DNA of 44,428 nt, from positions 1-44,428 of the forward strand of contig CAZOHG010000029.1 of NCBI GenBank assembly GCA_964579725.1, in the 5' to 3' direction. Below the pieces are notes generated by a model. It was not told the DNA's origin. It searched no databases and was given only the letters and a program-made list of their open reading frames with translations. The position numbers and the translations under genes were made by a program. Below are positions 16,223 through 24,925 of this stretch, in pieces (position 1 is the first letter of the stretch; each line of letters starts with the position of its first letter). The DNA is from CAZOHG01 sp964579725 (GTDB taxonomy: Bacteria > Zhuqueibacterota > JdFR-76 > BMS3Abin05).

Positions 16223-17131
16223 ATGGCAGTACTGGAACTAAACCACGTTACCAAATCGTTTGGTGACGTGCGCGCCGTTCAAGAAATTAGCCTCAAAATT
16301 CCGGAGGGAAGCATTTACGGATTTTTGGGTCCGAATGGCGCCGGCAAAACCACAACCATTCGAATGATCATGCAAATTATTTTACCGGACTCCGGTGAAA
16401 TCCGCTTATTTGGCGAAAAACAGCGGGCCGACCATTTGGATCGAGTGGGGTATTTGCCTGAAGAACGTGGGTTGTACCGAAAAATGAAAGTCGCCGATCT
16501 CATGCGATTTTTTGCCGAGGTGAGGGGAATCCCTAAAAATGAAAGCAAAGCACGCATTGAAACCTGGCTGGAGCGCTTTGGGCTTTCCGACTGGCGGGAC
16601 AAGAAAGTGGAGGAACTCTCCCGCGGCATGCAGCAAAAGCTCCAGTTTATCCTCACTATTTTTCACCAACCCGGATTGATTATTTTGGATGAACCCTTCA
16701 CCGGGTTAGACCCAATTAATGCCCAACTTGTTAAAGAGGTTATTTTGGAGGAAAACAAACGGGGAGCCACAATTATTTTTTCCACCCATCTAATGGATCA
16801 AGTGGAAAAGCTGTGCGACCATATCTGCCTGATTCACCGCGGGCACGTTATTTTAGAAGGGGAACTCAGTCCCATTAAACGCCGATTGGGGCGCAATCGC
16901 CTCGTTCTTTCGTACAAGGGAAAACCAGATTTTCTTCAATCGGACATGGTGGCCTCTTTTGACGATTACGGCAACTATGTGGAGGTGGAGCTGACGCGTG
17001 ACTGTGTGCCCCAAGAATTTCTCAAAAAAGCGCTCGAAACGGTAGAAATCAATCGCTTTGAATTGGCCGAACCCTCGGTACACGACATCTTCCTGCAAAT
17101 GGTTCAGGGGGAGGAGGGTGCCCATGCGTAA
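16223..17131 (+). CDS. ABC transporter ATP-binding protein (NatA-like)
   Basis: A 302-residue ATPase. Walker A is GPNGAGKT (36-43), the signature is LSRGMQQ (132-138), Walker B is LIILDEP (152-158) with catalytic Glu157, and the H-loop His is His189. The C-terminal 80 residues form the extension common in exporters of the NatA/CcmA/DrrA type. It energises the permease encoded next; the two genes overlap by 8 bases, which supports one complex. Substrate is unknown: sodium, drugs or peptides are all possible for this family. The ribosome site (TGGAG) is moderate. Confidence 0.9.
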   Translation: MAVLELNHVTKSFGDVRAVQEISLKIPEGSIYGFLGPNGAGKTTTIRMIMQIILPDSGEIRLFGEKQRADHLDRVGYLPEERGLYRKMKVADLMRFFAEVRGIPKNESKARIETWLERFGLSDWRDKKVEELSRGMQQKLQFILTIFHQPGLIILDEPFTGLDPINAQLVKEVILEENKRGATIIFSTHLMDQVEKLCDHICLIHRGHVILEGELSPIKRRLGRNRLVLSYKGKPDFLQSDMVASFDDYGNYVEVELTRDCVPQEFLKKALETVEINRFELAEPSVHDIFLQMVQGEEGAHA

Positions 17132-18407
17132 GGTTTTTCCCGTGTTGAAGCGCGAGTACGTGACAAGGGTCAAAACCAAAGGGTTTCTGCTGAGCACCCT
17201 TGTCCTTCCTCTCGTGTTTGCAGGCATGTTTGTGATTCCCGTTTTGTTGGTGAAATTCAGTTCTCGGCAGGTGCAGAGGATCGCCGTTGTGGACTTGAGC
17301 CGTCAAATTTGGCCGCAATTACAGGCCGCTTTCCCCGACACACTGAAAGACGGTCATCGCGAGTTTGTTTTTGTGGCGTTTCCCGCCTCTTCAACCACGC
17401 TTGACGAAGTCGAACAAAAGGTGACCCGGCAGGTTGAGAGCGGTGAATTTAGGGGATTGTTGGTTATTCCTGCGGGGGTTTTGCAGGGTGAAAAGGTTCA
17501 ATATTTTGCTAAGAATGTGAGTAATTTCCGCCTAAATGAGCGTCTTTCCTCTCGAATCACACGAATTGCCAATCGCATTCGGCTGCAATCGGCCGGATTG
17601 GACCCGACGCAGGTTCAGAAATTAACCGAAAGCATTGGGCTGGAAACCTTCAAACTCACCAAAAAAGGAAAGGGGGAACGGGATTCCGGAGCCACGTTTG
17701 CAGTGACGTACGTACTGGTTTTTCTTCTGTACATGACGCTTTTGGTCTACGGCTCAACGGTCATGCGCAGCGTATTGGAAGAAAAAACGTCGCGTGTGGT
17801 AGAGGTCGTGTTGTCGTCTGTGTCACCGTTTCAGTTAATGGCGGGAAAAATCATTGGTGTTGGGGCGGTGGGTTTGACTCAACTGGTCATTTGGGGACTG
17901 ACGGTTCTTTTTCTCTCTATTTACGGCCTGGGACTGGCTGCTTCCATGGGTGCCGCTTCCGTTTTGCAACGGTTTCACATTCCCCCTTTGGATCCGCTGG
18001 TATTCTTTTATTTTTTGGTCTTTTTTCTTTTGGGGTACGTTCTGTATTCCTCGTTTTACGCCGCAATCGGAGCCATGACCAACTCGGAACAGGAAGCCGC
18101 GCAGCTTCAAACGCCGCTCATTCTCTTTTTGGTTTTGCCAATCCTAATGATTATTCCCATTGTGTCGAACCCCAACAGCCCACTGGCCGTAGGGCTCTCT
18201 CTGTTCCCATTGACCGCACCGGTCATTATGTTCATGCGAATTTCAATCTTAATGCCGCCCTTTTGGCAAATTGTGCTCAGTTTGATTTTGCTAACACTAA
18301 CCATTTGGGGGGCCATTTGGCTCACCTCTCGTATTTACCGCGTAGGGATTTTAATGTACGGCAAGCGACCCAGTCTGCCCGAGATCCTCAAATGGCTGCG
18401 TTATTAA
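17124..18407 (+). CDS. ABC-2 type transporter permease (NatB-like)
   Basis: A 427-residue membrane protein. The ATG at 17124 is chosen because GGAGGAGGG lies just upstream within the ATPase gene. The N-terminal motif 'VLKREYVTRVKTKGFLLSTLVLP' is typical of NatB/YhaP permeases. The first membrane segment is about 18-43, then an extracytoplasmic domain to about 190, then five to six segments from 'FAVTYVLVFLLYMTLLVYG' to 'IVLSLILLTLTIWGAIWLTS'. 'RSVLEEKTSRVVEVVLSSVSPFQLMAGKI' near 215-243 is a strongly conserved ABC-2 export signature. It exports an unidentified substrate together with the ATPase. Confidence 0.9.
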   Translation: MRKVFPVLKREYVTRVKTKGFLLSTLVLPLVFAGMFVIPVLLVKFSSRQVQRIAVVDLSRQIWPQLQAAFPDTLKDGHREFVFVAFPASSTTLDEVEQKVTRQVESGEFRGLLVIPAGVLQGEKVQYFAKNVSNFRLNERLSSRITRIANRIRLQSAGLDPTQVQKLTESIGLETFKLTKKGKGERDSGATFAVTYVLVFLLYMTLLVYGSTVMRSVLEEKTSRVVEVVLSSVSPFQLMAGKIIGVGAVGLTQLVIWGLTVLFLSIYGLGLAASMGAASVLQRFHIPPLDPLVFFYFLVFFLLGYVLYSSFYAAIGAMTNSEQEAAQLQTPLILFLVLPILMIIPIVSNPNSPLAVGLSLFPLTAPVIMFMRISILMPPFWQIVLSLILLTLTIWGAIWLTSRIYRVGILMYGKRPSLPEILKWLRY

Positions 18408-18541
18408 TGAGAGGTGGTTTGGTAGTGGGAAGAAAAAATAAGCGCAACTCCCGGCCATTTGGGTGAAAATTGTGGTGGGCAGCACAATGAAATTTCCGAG
18501 GGATGTTCAAATTTCGGCGGACTAAAACGAGTAGCACCTGA

Positions 18542-19234
18542 ATGGAAGAAGAAAAATATACTAAAATTTCACTTTGGGTTATTACGAAAAAATGGTTTTG
18601 GCTTTCGTATGATCACATCGGTTGGCTGATCCTGATTAATTTTGTGGCGGCTTTGGCCAGTGTCACCGTGGTTGGAGTCGGGTTGGCCTTTGCCATGGTT
18701 TTTGTGTGGACATACCAGGTTTTGGCCGAGGGGTCATTTTCAATACGGGAAGGCCTGAACAGTGTTCGAAAACATTGGAAATGGGCGCTGGGGTACGGAA
18801 CGTTGCTTTTTGCCATTTTGGCTGTTTTGACGGTCAATATTTATTTTTATGAGGTCTTTCAAATAGCCGGGCACTTTTCGGCCTGGTTGGCTATGCTCAT
18901 TTTTTGGTTTGCCCTGATTTACCTCCTGTTTGCTCTCTGGGTTTTGCCGACCAAGATCTATTTTCAGGAATCTTTCAAAAACACGGGCAAAAAAGCTTGG
19001 ATCCTCTGTTTTGACAATTTAAAGGTTTCCTTTGCTATGTTCGCCGTTTTTCTTTTTTGGATGGCCGTGGGATTGCTTACGGGTGTTTTTTATTTTCTAT
19101 TGAGCCTTTCCCTACCGGTTTCTTTTGTTTGGGTAGCCTTTGGAGAAGTGATGAAAAAATACCACCGCCCCGATCCTTTCCCGGGTGCGGAGGAGCGCAC
19201 CCTGCGGGAATTGGTTAAACCCTGGGCATCGTGA
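18542..19234 (+). CDS. Integral membrane protein, possibly DUF624/YesL-like
   Basis: A 230-residue protein with about five hydrophobic segments, the first at about 25-55 ('WLILINFVAALASVTVVGVGLAFAMVFVW') and the last near 170-205. A short hydrophilic C-terminus ends the protein. The overall pattern resembles YesL-type membrane proteins often associated with transporters, but I see no diagnostic motif and keep the assignment loose. It lies 134 bases after the ABC permease on the same strand and could be co-transcribed. The ribosome site is weak. Confidence 0.65.
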   Translation: MEEEKYTKISLWVITKKWFWLSYDHIGWLILINFVAALASVTVVGVGLAFAMVFVWTYQVLAEGSFSIREGLNSVRKHWKWALGYGTLLFAILAVLTVNIYFYEVFQIAGHFSAWLAMLIFWFALIYLLFALWVLPTKIYFQESFKNTGKKAWILCFDNLKVSFAMFAVFLFWMAVGLLTGVFYFLLSLSLPVSFVWVAFGEVMKKYHRPDPFPGAEERTLRELVKPWAS

Positions 19235-19274
19235 AAATTCGAGTACCTTGGAAAAATGAAGATGGTGGTATTTT

Positions 19275-19440
19275 GCCCCTTCGGGGCGGACGTTTTAATT
19301 GCGGGTTCGTAAATGTTTTTGGCGCAAAATTCGCAATTTTAGAGAAGGGAGCTTGGCTCCCGAATTCAATGGAGTAAAAAATTGCTCTTCGCGAGGTATC
19401 CCGCGCTCTGCAGGGATGATTGACTACGAGCCCTCCCATT
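19275..19440. repeat. Cluster of short hairpins upstream of the TonB receptor gene
   Basis: Three inverted repeats in under 200 bases: GCCCC-TTC-GGGGC (19275-19287), GGGAGC-TTG-GCTCCC (19347-19361) and ATCCC-N10-GGGAT (19398-19417), the last followed by TGACTACGA. None has a T-run suitable for termination. Their function is unknown. Confidence 0.45.
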
Positions 19441-19476
19441 TAGGGGGGGGACAATTTCAAGAAAAAAGGTCTGTCA

Positions 19477-21696
19477 ATGAAAAGATTGATCCTATTGGGA
19501 ACCGGAATTGCTTTGGTGCTTGGTTTTTGGGGGGCACGCGTCCCCGTGGCGTGGACGCAGGTGGCTCGAGGGTCTCTGGCAGGTCAGGTGACGGACCAGC
19601 AGGGTGAACCCCTTCCAGGTGTCAACATCATTGTTAAAGGTACCACAATGGGCACGATTACGGACGCACGCGGCCATTATTTTTTGCGTCAAATTCCGGC
19701 TGGACAGTACACCCTTATTTTTTCGATGATTGGGTACCAATCGCGAGAAATCCGCCACGTTCGTATTTTGGACGGAAAAACAACCCACCTCAGGGTTGTT
19801 CTCCGCCAAACGGCCATTGAAACCCCAGCGCTTGTAGTTACGGCCAGCAAAAAGCAACAGACCATTCAGGATTCTCCCGTCAGCGTGTCGGTGGTTTCGG
19901 AAAAAGAGATCGAATTTCGCAATACCCACAATCTTCAAGATGCTATTACCTTTGTGCCGGGTGTGTATTTAATTCACAATCAGCTAAACATTCGAGGCTC
20001 TACGGGGTACAGTCAGGGCGCAGGAAGCAGGGTTTTGGTCCTTTTGGACGGGGTGCCCTTTATTACAGGTGATTCGGGCACGATTAATTGGGACGCGATT
20101 CCCGTGACGGAGGTCGAGCGAATTGAGGTCATCAAAAGTGCCGGATCGGCGCTGTACGGTTCAAACGCTCTTGGGGGTGTTGTGAACATTATTACAAAAG
20201 ACCCCACAACCGTCCCTCAAACCCGCGTCCGCGCCTCGTGGGGATTTTTCGATCGGCCCTACTACCCGGCCTGGCGCTGGACGCAGCGATTACTTCAGTT
20301 TAATGCTTTGGACGTCAGTCACTCACAAACCTTCCACAAATTGGGGATTCTCACTTCCTTCGGGCGGAAAACGTCCACGGGGTACAAACAAAATGGAGAC
20401 TACACGCGTTGGAATGCTTTTGGCAAATTTCATTACCATTTTTCACCCCAAACCCATCTTATTTTCATGACCAATTTGGCCTACGAAATCCACGGGCAGT
20501 CTTTTTTGTGGAGAGGGCCGGCTACCAACGATCCCTTTGAAATAGCGCCCGACGCCATTGGTGACAAAATTCACTCTGGAAAGTATATCTGGCATTTGAC
20601 CTACAAAACCATGCTGCGTCGTAATCTGGCTTTAATTAGCAAATCTTCACTCTACATGACGCGCTGGAAGGATTATTTTCATGACAACCACGATTTTTCG
20701 CACACCAACAAATGGGGAGAAGAAATGCTCCTCGAATACCAGCCCGTCCCGCGACACAGCCTAACTGTCGGTGCCGAAGGTATTTACCACCGAACCCACT
20801 CCTCGATTTTTGGGAACCCCTACACGTACGACCTTGGGGTCTACGCGCAGGATGAAATCACGCTGCCGCTTCATCTCAAAACGACAGTGGGGGCCCGATT
20901 TGATTTTCACCAGGTCAAGGACATTTTCCACGAAAGTCAACTCAGCCCGAAATTGGGTTTGGTGTGGCAGCCCTTTCGGGGAGCGGCCTTTCGCACGTCG
21001 TTGGGCAAGGGATTTCGCGCGGCGGCTATTTCGGAAATTTTCACCCACACCCTTGCTTCGGGCTTCCAGGTGTTGCCCAATTTGGAGCTTCGAGCGGAAT
21101 CGGCGCGGGCCTTTGAGGTTGGATGGAACCAATTTTTAGGTGATTTGGCCAATGTGGATGTGGCGTATTTTCAGACCACGTATCGAAATATGATTAGCCC
21201 GGAGTTAGTTACCTACGTGCCTCCGGCTTTTCATTTAGCCAATTTGGAGCGGGCCCGCATTCGTGGAATTGACACCAGCACGCGCCTGGCCGTGCTGCCG
21301 CGCTTCCTGAATGTAAGCCTTAATTACACCTACTTGAGTGCCGAGCGCCTGGACCAACTGAAACCGGTGGTTTGTCTCGACGATTTTGCCCACATCCCCA
21401 AACGCACACTTCCTTACCGCCCCCGCCACATTTTTACGGGCACCCTGGCCCTAAACCTTTCACACGTTCAAGCCGCTCTCGATTACCGCTACATGAGCCG
21501 ATTTGAGGAGGTGTCCGCCTACTGTCACGACGCCCGCGTACCCGTTCGGGTTTGGACGGCACGGCTCTCGGCGCACTGGCGAGGTTTCCGCCTGGCTTTG
21601 CGGGCGCAAAATCTCACGCAATATTATTACACGGAATTCGAGCGAAACATGTCCGCTCCCCGAAATTACACCTTTACCCTCCAAAGGAAATTTTAG
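19477..21696 (+). CDS. TonB-dependent outer-membrane receptor with carboxypeptidase-like N-terminal domain
   Basis: A complete 739-residue receptor. A signal peptide covers about 1-30. Residues 35-112 form a carboxypeptidase-regulatory-like domain ('GQVTDQQGEPLPGVNIIVKGTTMGT..YTLIFSMIGYQ'), common in FCB receptors. The plug domain follows at about 125-240 with 'VLVLLDGVPF', 'EVERIEVIKSAGSALYGSNALGGVVNIITK'. The remainder is a beta-barrel ending in an aromatic residue. It imports a ligand across the outer membrane using TonB. The neighbouring minus-strand metal uptake operon hints at a metal or metallophore substrate, but they are convergent and not co-transcribed, so this is weak inference. 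The ribosome site (AAAAAAGG) is modest. Confidence 0.9.
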   Translation: MKRLILLGTGIALVLGFWGARVPVAWTQVARGSLAGQVTDQQGEPLPGVNIIVKGTTMGTITDARGHYFLRQIPAGQYTLIFSMIGYQSREIRHVRILDGKTTHLRVVLRQTAIETPALVVTASKKQQTIQDSPVSVSVVSEKEIEFRNTHNLQDAITFVPGVYLIHNQLNIRGSTGYSQGAGSRVLVLLDGVPFITGDSGTINWDAIPVTEVERIEVIKSAGSALYGSNALGGVVNIITKDPTTVPQTRVRASWGFFDRPYYPAWRWTQRLLQFNALDVSHSQTFHKLGILTSFGRKTSTGYKQNGDYTRWNAFGKFHYHFSPQTHLIFMTNLAYEIHGQSFLWRGPATNDPFEIAPDAIGDKIHSGKYIWHLTYKTMLRRNLALISKSSLYMTRWKDYFHDNHDFSHTNKWGEEMLLEYQPVPRHSLTVGAEGIYHRTHSSIFGNPYTYDLGVYAQDEITLPLHLKTTVGARFDFHQVKDIFHESQLSPKLGLVWQPFRGAAFRTSLGKGFRAAAISEIFTHTLASGFQVLPNLELRAESARAFEVGWNQFLGDLANVDVAYFQTTYRNMISPELVTYVPPAFHLANLERARIRGIDTSTRLAVLPRFLNVSLNYTYLSAERLDQLKPVVCLDDFAHIPKRTLPYRPRHIFTGTLALNLSHVQAALDYRYMSRFEEVSAYCHDARVPVRVWTARLSAHWRGFRLALRAQNLTQYYYTEFERNMSAPRNYTFTLQRKF

Positions 21697-21810
21697 TCTG
21701 AAAACTGGGGAAACCTTCGGCGCTGAGAAAAAGTTTAGGAAATAGCCTGTTGCCTGTAACAAGAAAATTTTGAGGAGCTTTCGCGGTTCGGGTAAACGGA
21801 CAATCCCCAA

Positions 21811-22299
21811 ATGGTTGCTTTTTTTCACACTCTTGCCCGCGTGACGGTGCAGGTCGTTCAAGCCTACGGCTACCCGGGTATTTTCCTTCTCGGCCTTTCC
21901 CTTTTTATCTACGAGCCCATTGCCCCCGACATTTTCATTTTGGGCGAAATTGCCACAGGCCTGGTTCCGTTTTGGGTAGCCGTTTCGGCCTTGCTGGGAA
22001 CCACCGTAGGCGTGACTTTGGGCTATTACGCCGGGCGCTTGCTCAACAAATGGGGACTACGCAGGGTGCGTCAAAACAAATATTTTGGAAAAATCGAGGA
22101 TTGGTACCAAAAATACGGAGTTTGGATCGGCTTTTTGGGTGCTCTTTCCCCCTTGCCGTTGCGCGAAATTAGCTGGTTCGCAGGCATTTTTCGCCTTTCT
22201 CTGCCGCAATTCGTGTTGGCCGTTTTTTTAGGACTGGTTCCTCGCTATTTTGCCGAAGCCTTTTTGGGAAAAGCCCTGTTACATTGGCTTCACCGCTGA
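21811..22299 (+). CDS. DedA/SNARE-associated family small membrane protein
   Basis: A 162-residue inner-membrane protein. The block 'GTTVGVTLGYYAGRLLNKWGLRRV' (66-89) followed by 'FGKIEDWYQKYGVWIGFLGALSPLPLREISWFAGIFRL' (95-132) is typical of short DedA/YqaA-like proteins. DedA proteins are linked to membrane homeostasis and, in several species, flipping of lipid carriers. The start ATG at 21811 lacks a strong ribosome site. The gene ends 9 bases before the convergent stop of the metal permease. Confidence 0.7.
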   Translation: MVAFFHTLARVTVQVVQAYGYPGIFLLGLSLFIYEPIAPDIFILGEIATGLVPFWVAVSALLGTTVGVTLGYYAGRLLNKWGLRRVRQNKYFGKIEDWYQKYGVWIGFLGALSPLPLREISWFAGIFRLSLPQFVLAVFLGLVPRYFAEAFLGKALLHWLHR

Positions 22300-22308
22300 A
22301 AAAGCGTC

Positions 22309-23622
22309 TTACCCCCGAAGCCATTTCCGCCACGCCGTGAGAGCCGTTTTGTTGTGCGAAGAAGTGGCGTCTTCGTCGGGTCGGTACCCGAAATCTTTGC
22401 CTGTGTATTTTTTGACCAGGGCCAGAACCTGCTCACGAACAAAGGGCAAAGGTGACCCTTCTACCAGCCGAAGAGCCAGAGCCGCCCCTGCTTTGGGATC
22501 GATTTGAAAAGTGCGTTCCACAATTGCCATTCGCACGAAATCGTCGCTATTTTTCTCAAAGGCTTGCCGAAGCCAATTCAAGTCGCTTTTTGTTGCCAAA
22601 AAGGTGCCCAGTTTTTCTTCTGAAATCTCGGAAAGCTGGTCTATTTGAATGGTGTCGTGGGCTTCTTCGTGCAGAGCGGCAATGTGCGGCCTGCCCAGGC
22701 CCTTGCTCTGGGCATATTTCCCGGCGCCGTAAAAAAGGAGTCCCACAAAAACAGCAATCAGCGTACCGACAAAGATGTTCCGCAGAGCAATGGCTTTGGA
22801 TTTTGCCCGAACCACGTAAAGAACAAGCACCACAAGCAGCAAGAGCAGCCCGTAAAAGCTCACAACGGTGGGGCCGCTGGGGAGATCGGCCACGTAAGAA
22901 ACGTAAAGTCCAAGCACACTTACCACGAGCCCCATTGTCCAACCGATGAGAAGTTGCTGCCAGAGTTTGTCGGTGATCATCATGGAGGTGACGGCCGGAA
23001 CCACCAAAAACACAAAAACCATCAGAACCCCGGCTGTTCCGACGGAGTGGGTAATGACAATGCCAAAGCTGACGTAGAACAGAAAATCCCAGAAGGGCAC
23101 CGACATGCCGCTCCGGTACGCCTTTTCCGGATTGTCGGAAATCAGCAGAAATTTGTCCCGGAAGATGTAATGGAACAGCCCGACAAGTGAATACACCAGC
23201 GCTGCTTTTCCGATTGTGGACCACTTAACCCACAGAATATTGCCCGTCAGCATTTCCTTAATGTGTTCGGCGCCGTGGGGCGCTTTGTCAATAACCAAAA
23301 TCGATATAGCTGCTGCTAAAGCGTACACCAATCCGATAATGGCTTCTTGCGGAACTTTGCTTTCTCGGAATCGCGACACCGAAAAAATAGCGGCTCCAAT
23401 GAATGTAAATCCCAGGGAAAACCAGTACGCCACGGTTGTTTTTGGCATGATGCCGAAAAGAAAGGCAACCGTGGTTCCAAGCGCTGCAATTTGTGCCAGC
23501 GCCAGATCCACAAAAATAACCTGGCGTCGAATGACGTGAATCCCCAAATAGGAATGAATTCCCACCAAAATCAGACATTCGAAAAAGGCGGGTAGCATGA
23601 TGTCCATGACGTTGAAATGCAT
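22309..23622 (-). CDS. Metal (Zn/Mn) ABC transporter permease with extra C-terminal domain
   Basis: A 437-residue permease; the usual ZnuB/MntB length is about 260-290. The ATG at 23622 has GGAGAGGAG upstream; an earlier in-frame start at 23649 lacks that support. The N-terminal 290 residues are the ABC-3 family membrane domain: 'HSYLGIHVIRRQVIFVDLALAQIAALG' (18-44), then 'ITHSVGTAGVLMVFVFLVVPA' near 195-215. One further membrane segment ('IFVGTLIAVFVGLLFYGAG') leads to a soluble tail of about 120 residues that is helical and looks HEAT-like ('FLATKSDLNWLRQAFEKNSDDFVRMAIVERTF'). It forms the channel for metal imported by the binding protein encoded upstream. No ATPase gene is adjacent. Confidence 0.85.
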   Translation of the reverse strand: MHFNVMDIMLPAFFECLILVGIHSYLGIHVIRRQVIFVDLALAQIAALGTTVAFLFGIMPKTTVAYWFSLGFTFIGAAIFSVSRFRESKVPQEAIIGLVYALAAAISILVIDKAPHGAEHIKEMLTGNILWVKWSTIGKAALVYSLVGLFHYIFRDKFLLISDNPEKAYRSGMSVPFWDFLFYVSFGIVITHSVGTAGVLMVFVFLVVPAVTSMMITDKLWQQLLIGWTMGLVVSVLGLYVSYVADLPSGPTVVSFYGLLLLLVVLVLYVVRAKSKAIALRNIFVGTLIAVFVGLLFYGAGKYAQSKGLGRPHIAALHEEAHDTIQIDQLSEISEEKLGTFLATKSDLNWLRQAFEKNSDDFVRMAIVERTFQIDPKAGAALALRLVEGSPLPFVREQVLALVKKYTGKDFGYRPDEDATSSHNKTALTAWRKWLRG

Positions 23623-23839
23623 GTAGCTCCTCTCCGATTTTTCCGTCACCTCTAAATGGTCAAGGTGCGTTTTTCGTACTCAATTTGATGTAGATCGGTC
23701 TCGCCCACCGGCATTGGTCTTCTCAAACGATTCCATTTTGGGGAACCGAAGGCAAACCCGCCAAATCGCCGGCAGGCGAAACCGCACGTCCGAACAAAAA
23801 ATCACCCCGCAAAAACGGGAAAATAAGTTGTTGCGGTAT
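23623..23839 (-). other. Gap between binding-protein and permease genes
   Basis: About 217 bases inside an otherwise tight operon, where an ATPase gene would often lie. No open frame with Walker motifs is present. A short hairpin (CCCG-N6-CGGG on the minus strand) followed by a T-run just after the binding-protein stop may give partial termination. Confidence 0.5.
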
Positions 23840-24901
23840 CTACGGTGTCTGTCCTGTTCCGTGCACCTTCAGAAAAGCGGCGCGCAATTGGGAAACCCAG
23901 TACTCGTACAAATCGAATTCCGTTTTAACTTCCGGCACCCCGCCCACGTAAAATGGAACAATCACCGGAACGGCCCCCACTTTTTCCGCGATTCGCCGTA
24001 CCTTGGACACGTCAAAATAATTGGCTGACAAAATCACGTGGACGTTGTTTTTGCGCATTTCGTTGACCAATTCCTCCACGTGTTTCGGTGAAGGCGGAAT
24101 GCCCGGCTTGGGTTCCACGTTGCCGATTTCCTCCAACCCGAAAAGTTTCAGAAAATAGATCCACCCCTTGTGGTAGGTGACAATTTTCTGACCGCGAAAC
24201 ACCATGCCTTCTTTCAACCAGCCGCCCAAATAATCGATTAGCTTTTTCCCTTTATATTCTTTGGATTGCAGAAAGGGAATCAAATTGCCGGAGAGGGCCA
24301 GTTTGGTCAGCATTTTCCCCCCCATGAGCTTGACCAGATTTTCACCAAAGAGCCGCCGGTCTATTTCGGCCTTGAATTTTTGGTTGTTTGCCTCGAAAAA
24401 ATCGGCATTCTCCGGAGACACCTTGCTGAGCCCGATGGTAATATTGTCGGCTACCACTTTCATATTCAGAGGACTTGTTTGGATGTGCGGGTTGCCGTAA
24501 ATGTGCAGCCCGCCCTCCGACCGTGTGAGGGCCGTGGGCTTGTCCAAGAGTTGAATGCCGTCATAAGCCGCGACGTACCCAATTTGGCCGGAACGGATTT
24601 TGGGGTTGTTGGCCATATCCATGAGCGAAGGGACCCAAAGCTCCAAATCCAGGCCCGTGGTTACAAACAGATCGGCATTTCGCATGAGGGCGGCGTAGCT
24701 TGGTTTGGGGCGGACAAAATGGGCGTCCTGATTTCCCTTCACAATTGCCGTCACCTGAACCTTGTCTCCGCCAATATATTTGGCCACATAGGCGTAATCG
24801 GGCAAGGTGGTGACAACCGTAATGATTTTTGCCGAAGCTACTTGCGAGGTAACCCCGAACAAAAAAGCGAGTGCAAACAGCAGCCATTTATTTTTCAACA
24901 T
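23840..24901 (-). CDS. Metal ABC transporter substrate-binding protein (ZnuA/TroA family)
   Basis: A 353-residue periplasmic binding protein with signal peptide (1 to about 24, 'FLFGVTSQVASAK'). The cluster A-I fold is clear: 'ITVVTTLPDYAYVAKYIGGDKVQV' (27-50), His61 in 'DAHFVRPKPS', 'ADLFVTTGLDLELW' (75-88), His138 in 'NPHI', and His243 in 'TYHKGWIYF'. These three histidines match the usual zinc/manganese ligands; the fourth-ligand region reads 'SANYFDVSKV'. No His-rich loop is present. The strong site GGAGG precedes the ATG. It starts 24 bases after the outer-membrane gene. Confidence 0.9.
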   Translation of the reverse strand: MLKNKWLLFALAFLFGVTSQVASAKIITVVTTLPDYAYVAKYIGGDKVQVTAIVKGNQDAHFVRPKPSYAALMRNADLFVTTGLDLELWVPSLMDMANNPKIRSGQIGYVAAYDGIQLLDKPTALTRSEGGLHIYGNPHIQTSPLNMKVVADNITIGLSKVSPENADFFEANNQKFKAEIDRRLFGENLVKLMGGKMLTKLALSGNLIPFLQSKEYKGKKLIDYLGGWLKEGMVFRGQKIVTYHKGWIYFLKLFGLEEIGNVEPKPGIPPSPKHVEELVNEMRKNNVHVILSANYFDVSKVRRIAEKVGAVPVIVPFYVGGVPEVKTEFDLYEYWVSQLRAAFLKVHGTGQTP

Positions 24902-24925
24902 TTTTTCCTCCGACTTTTATCTAAA

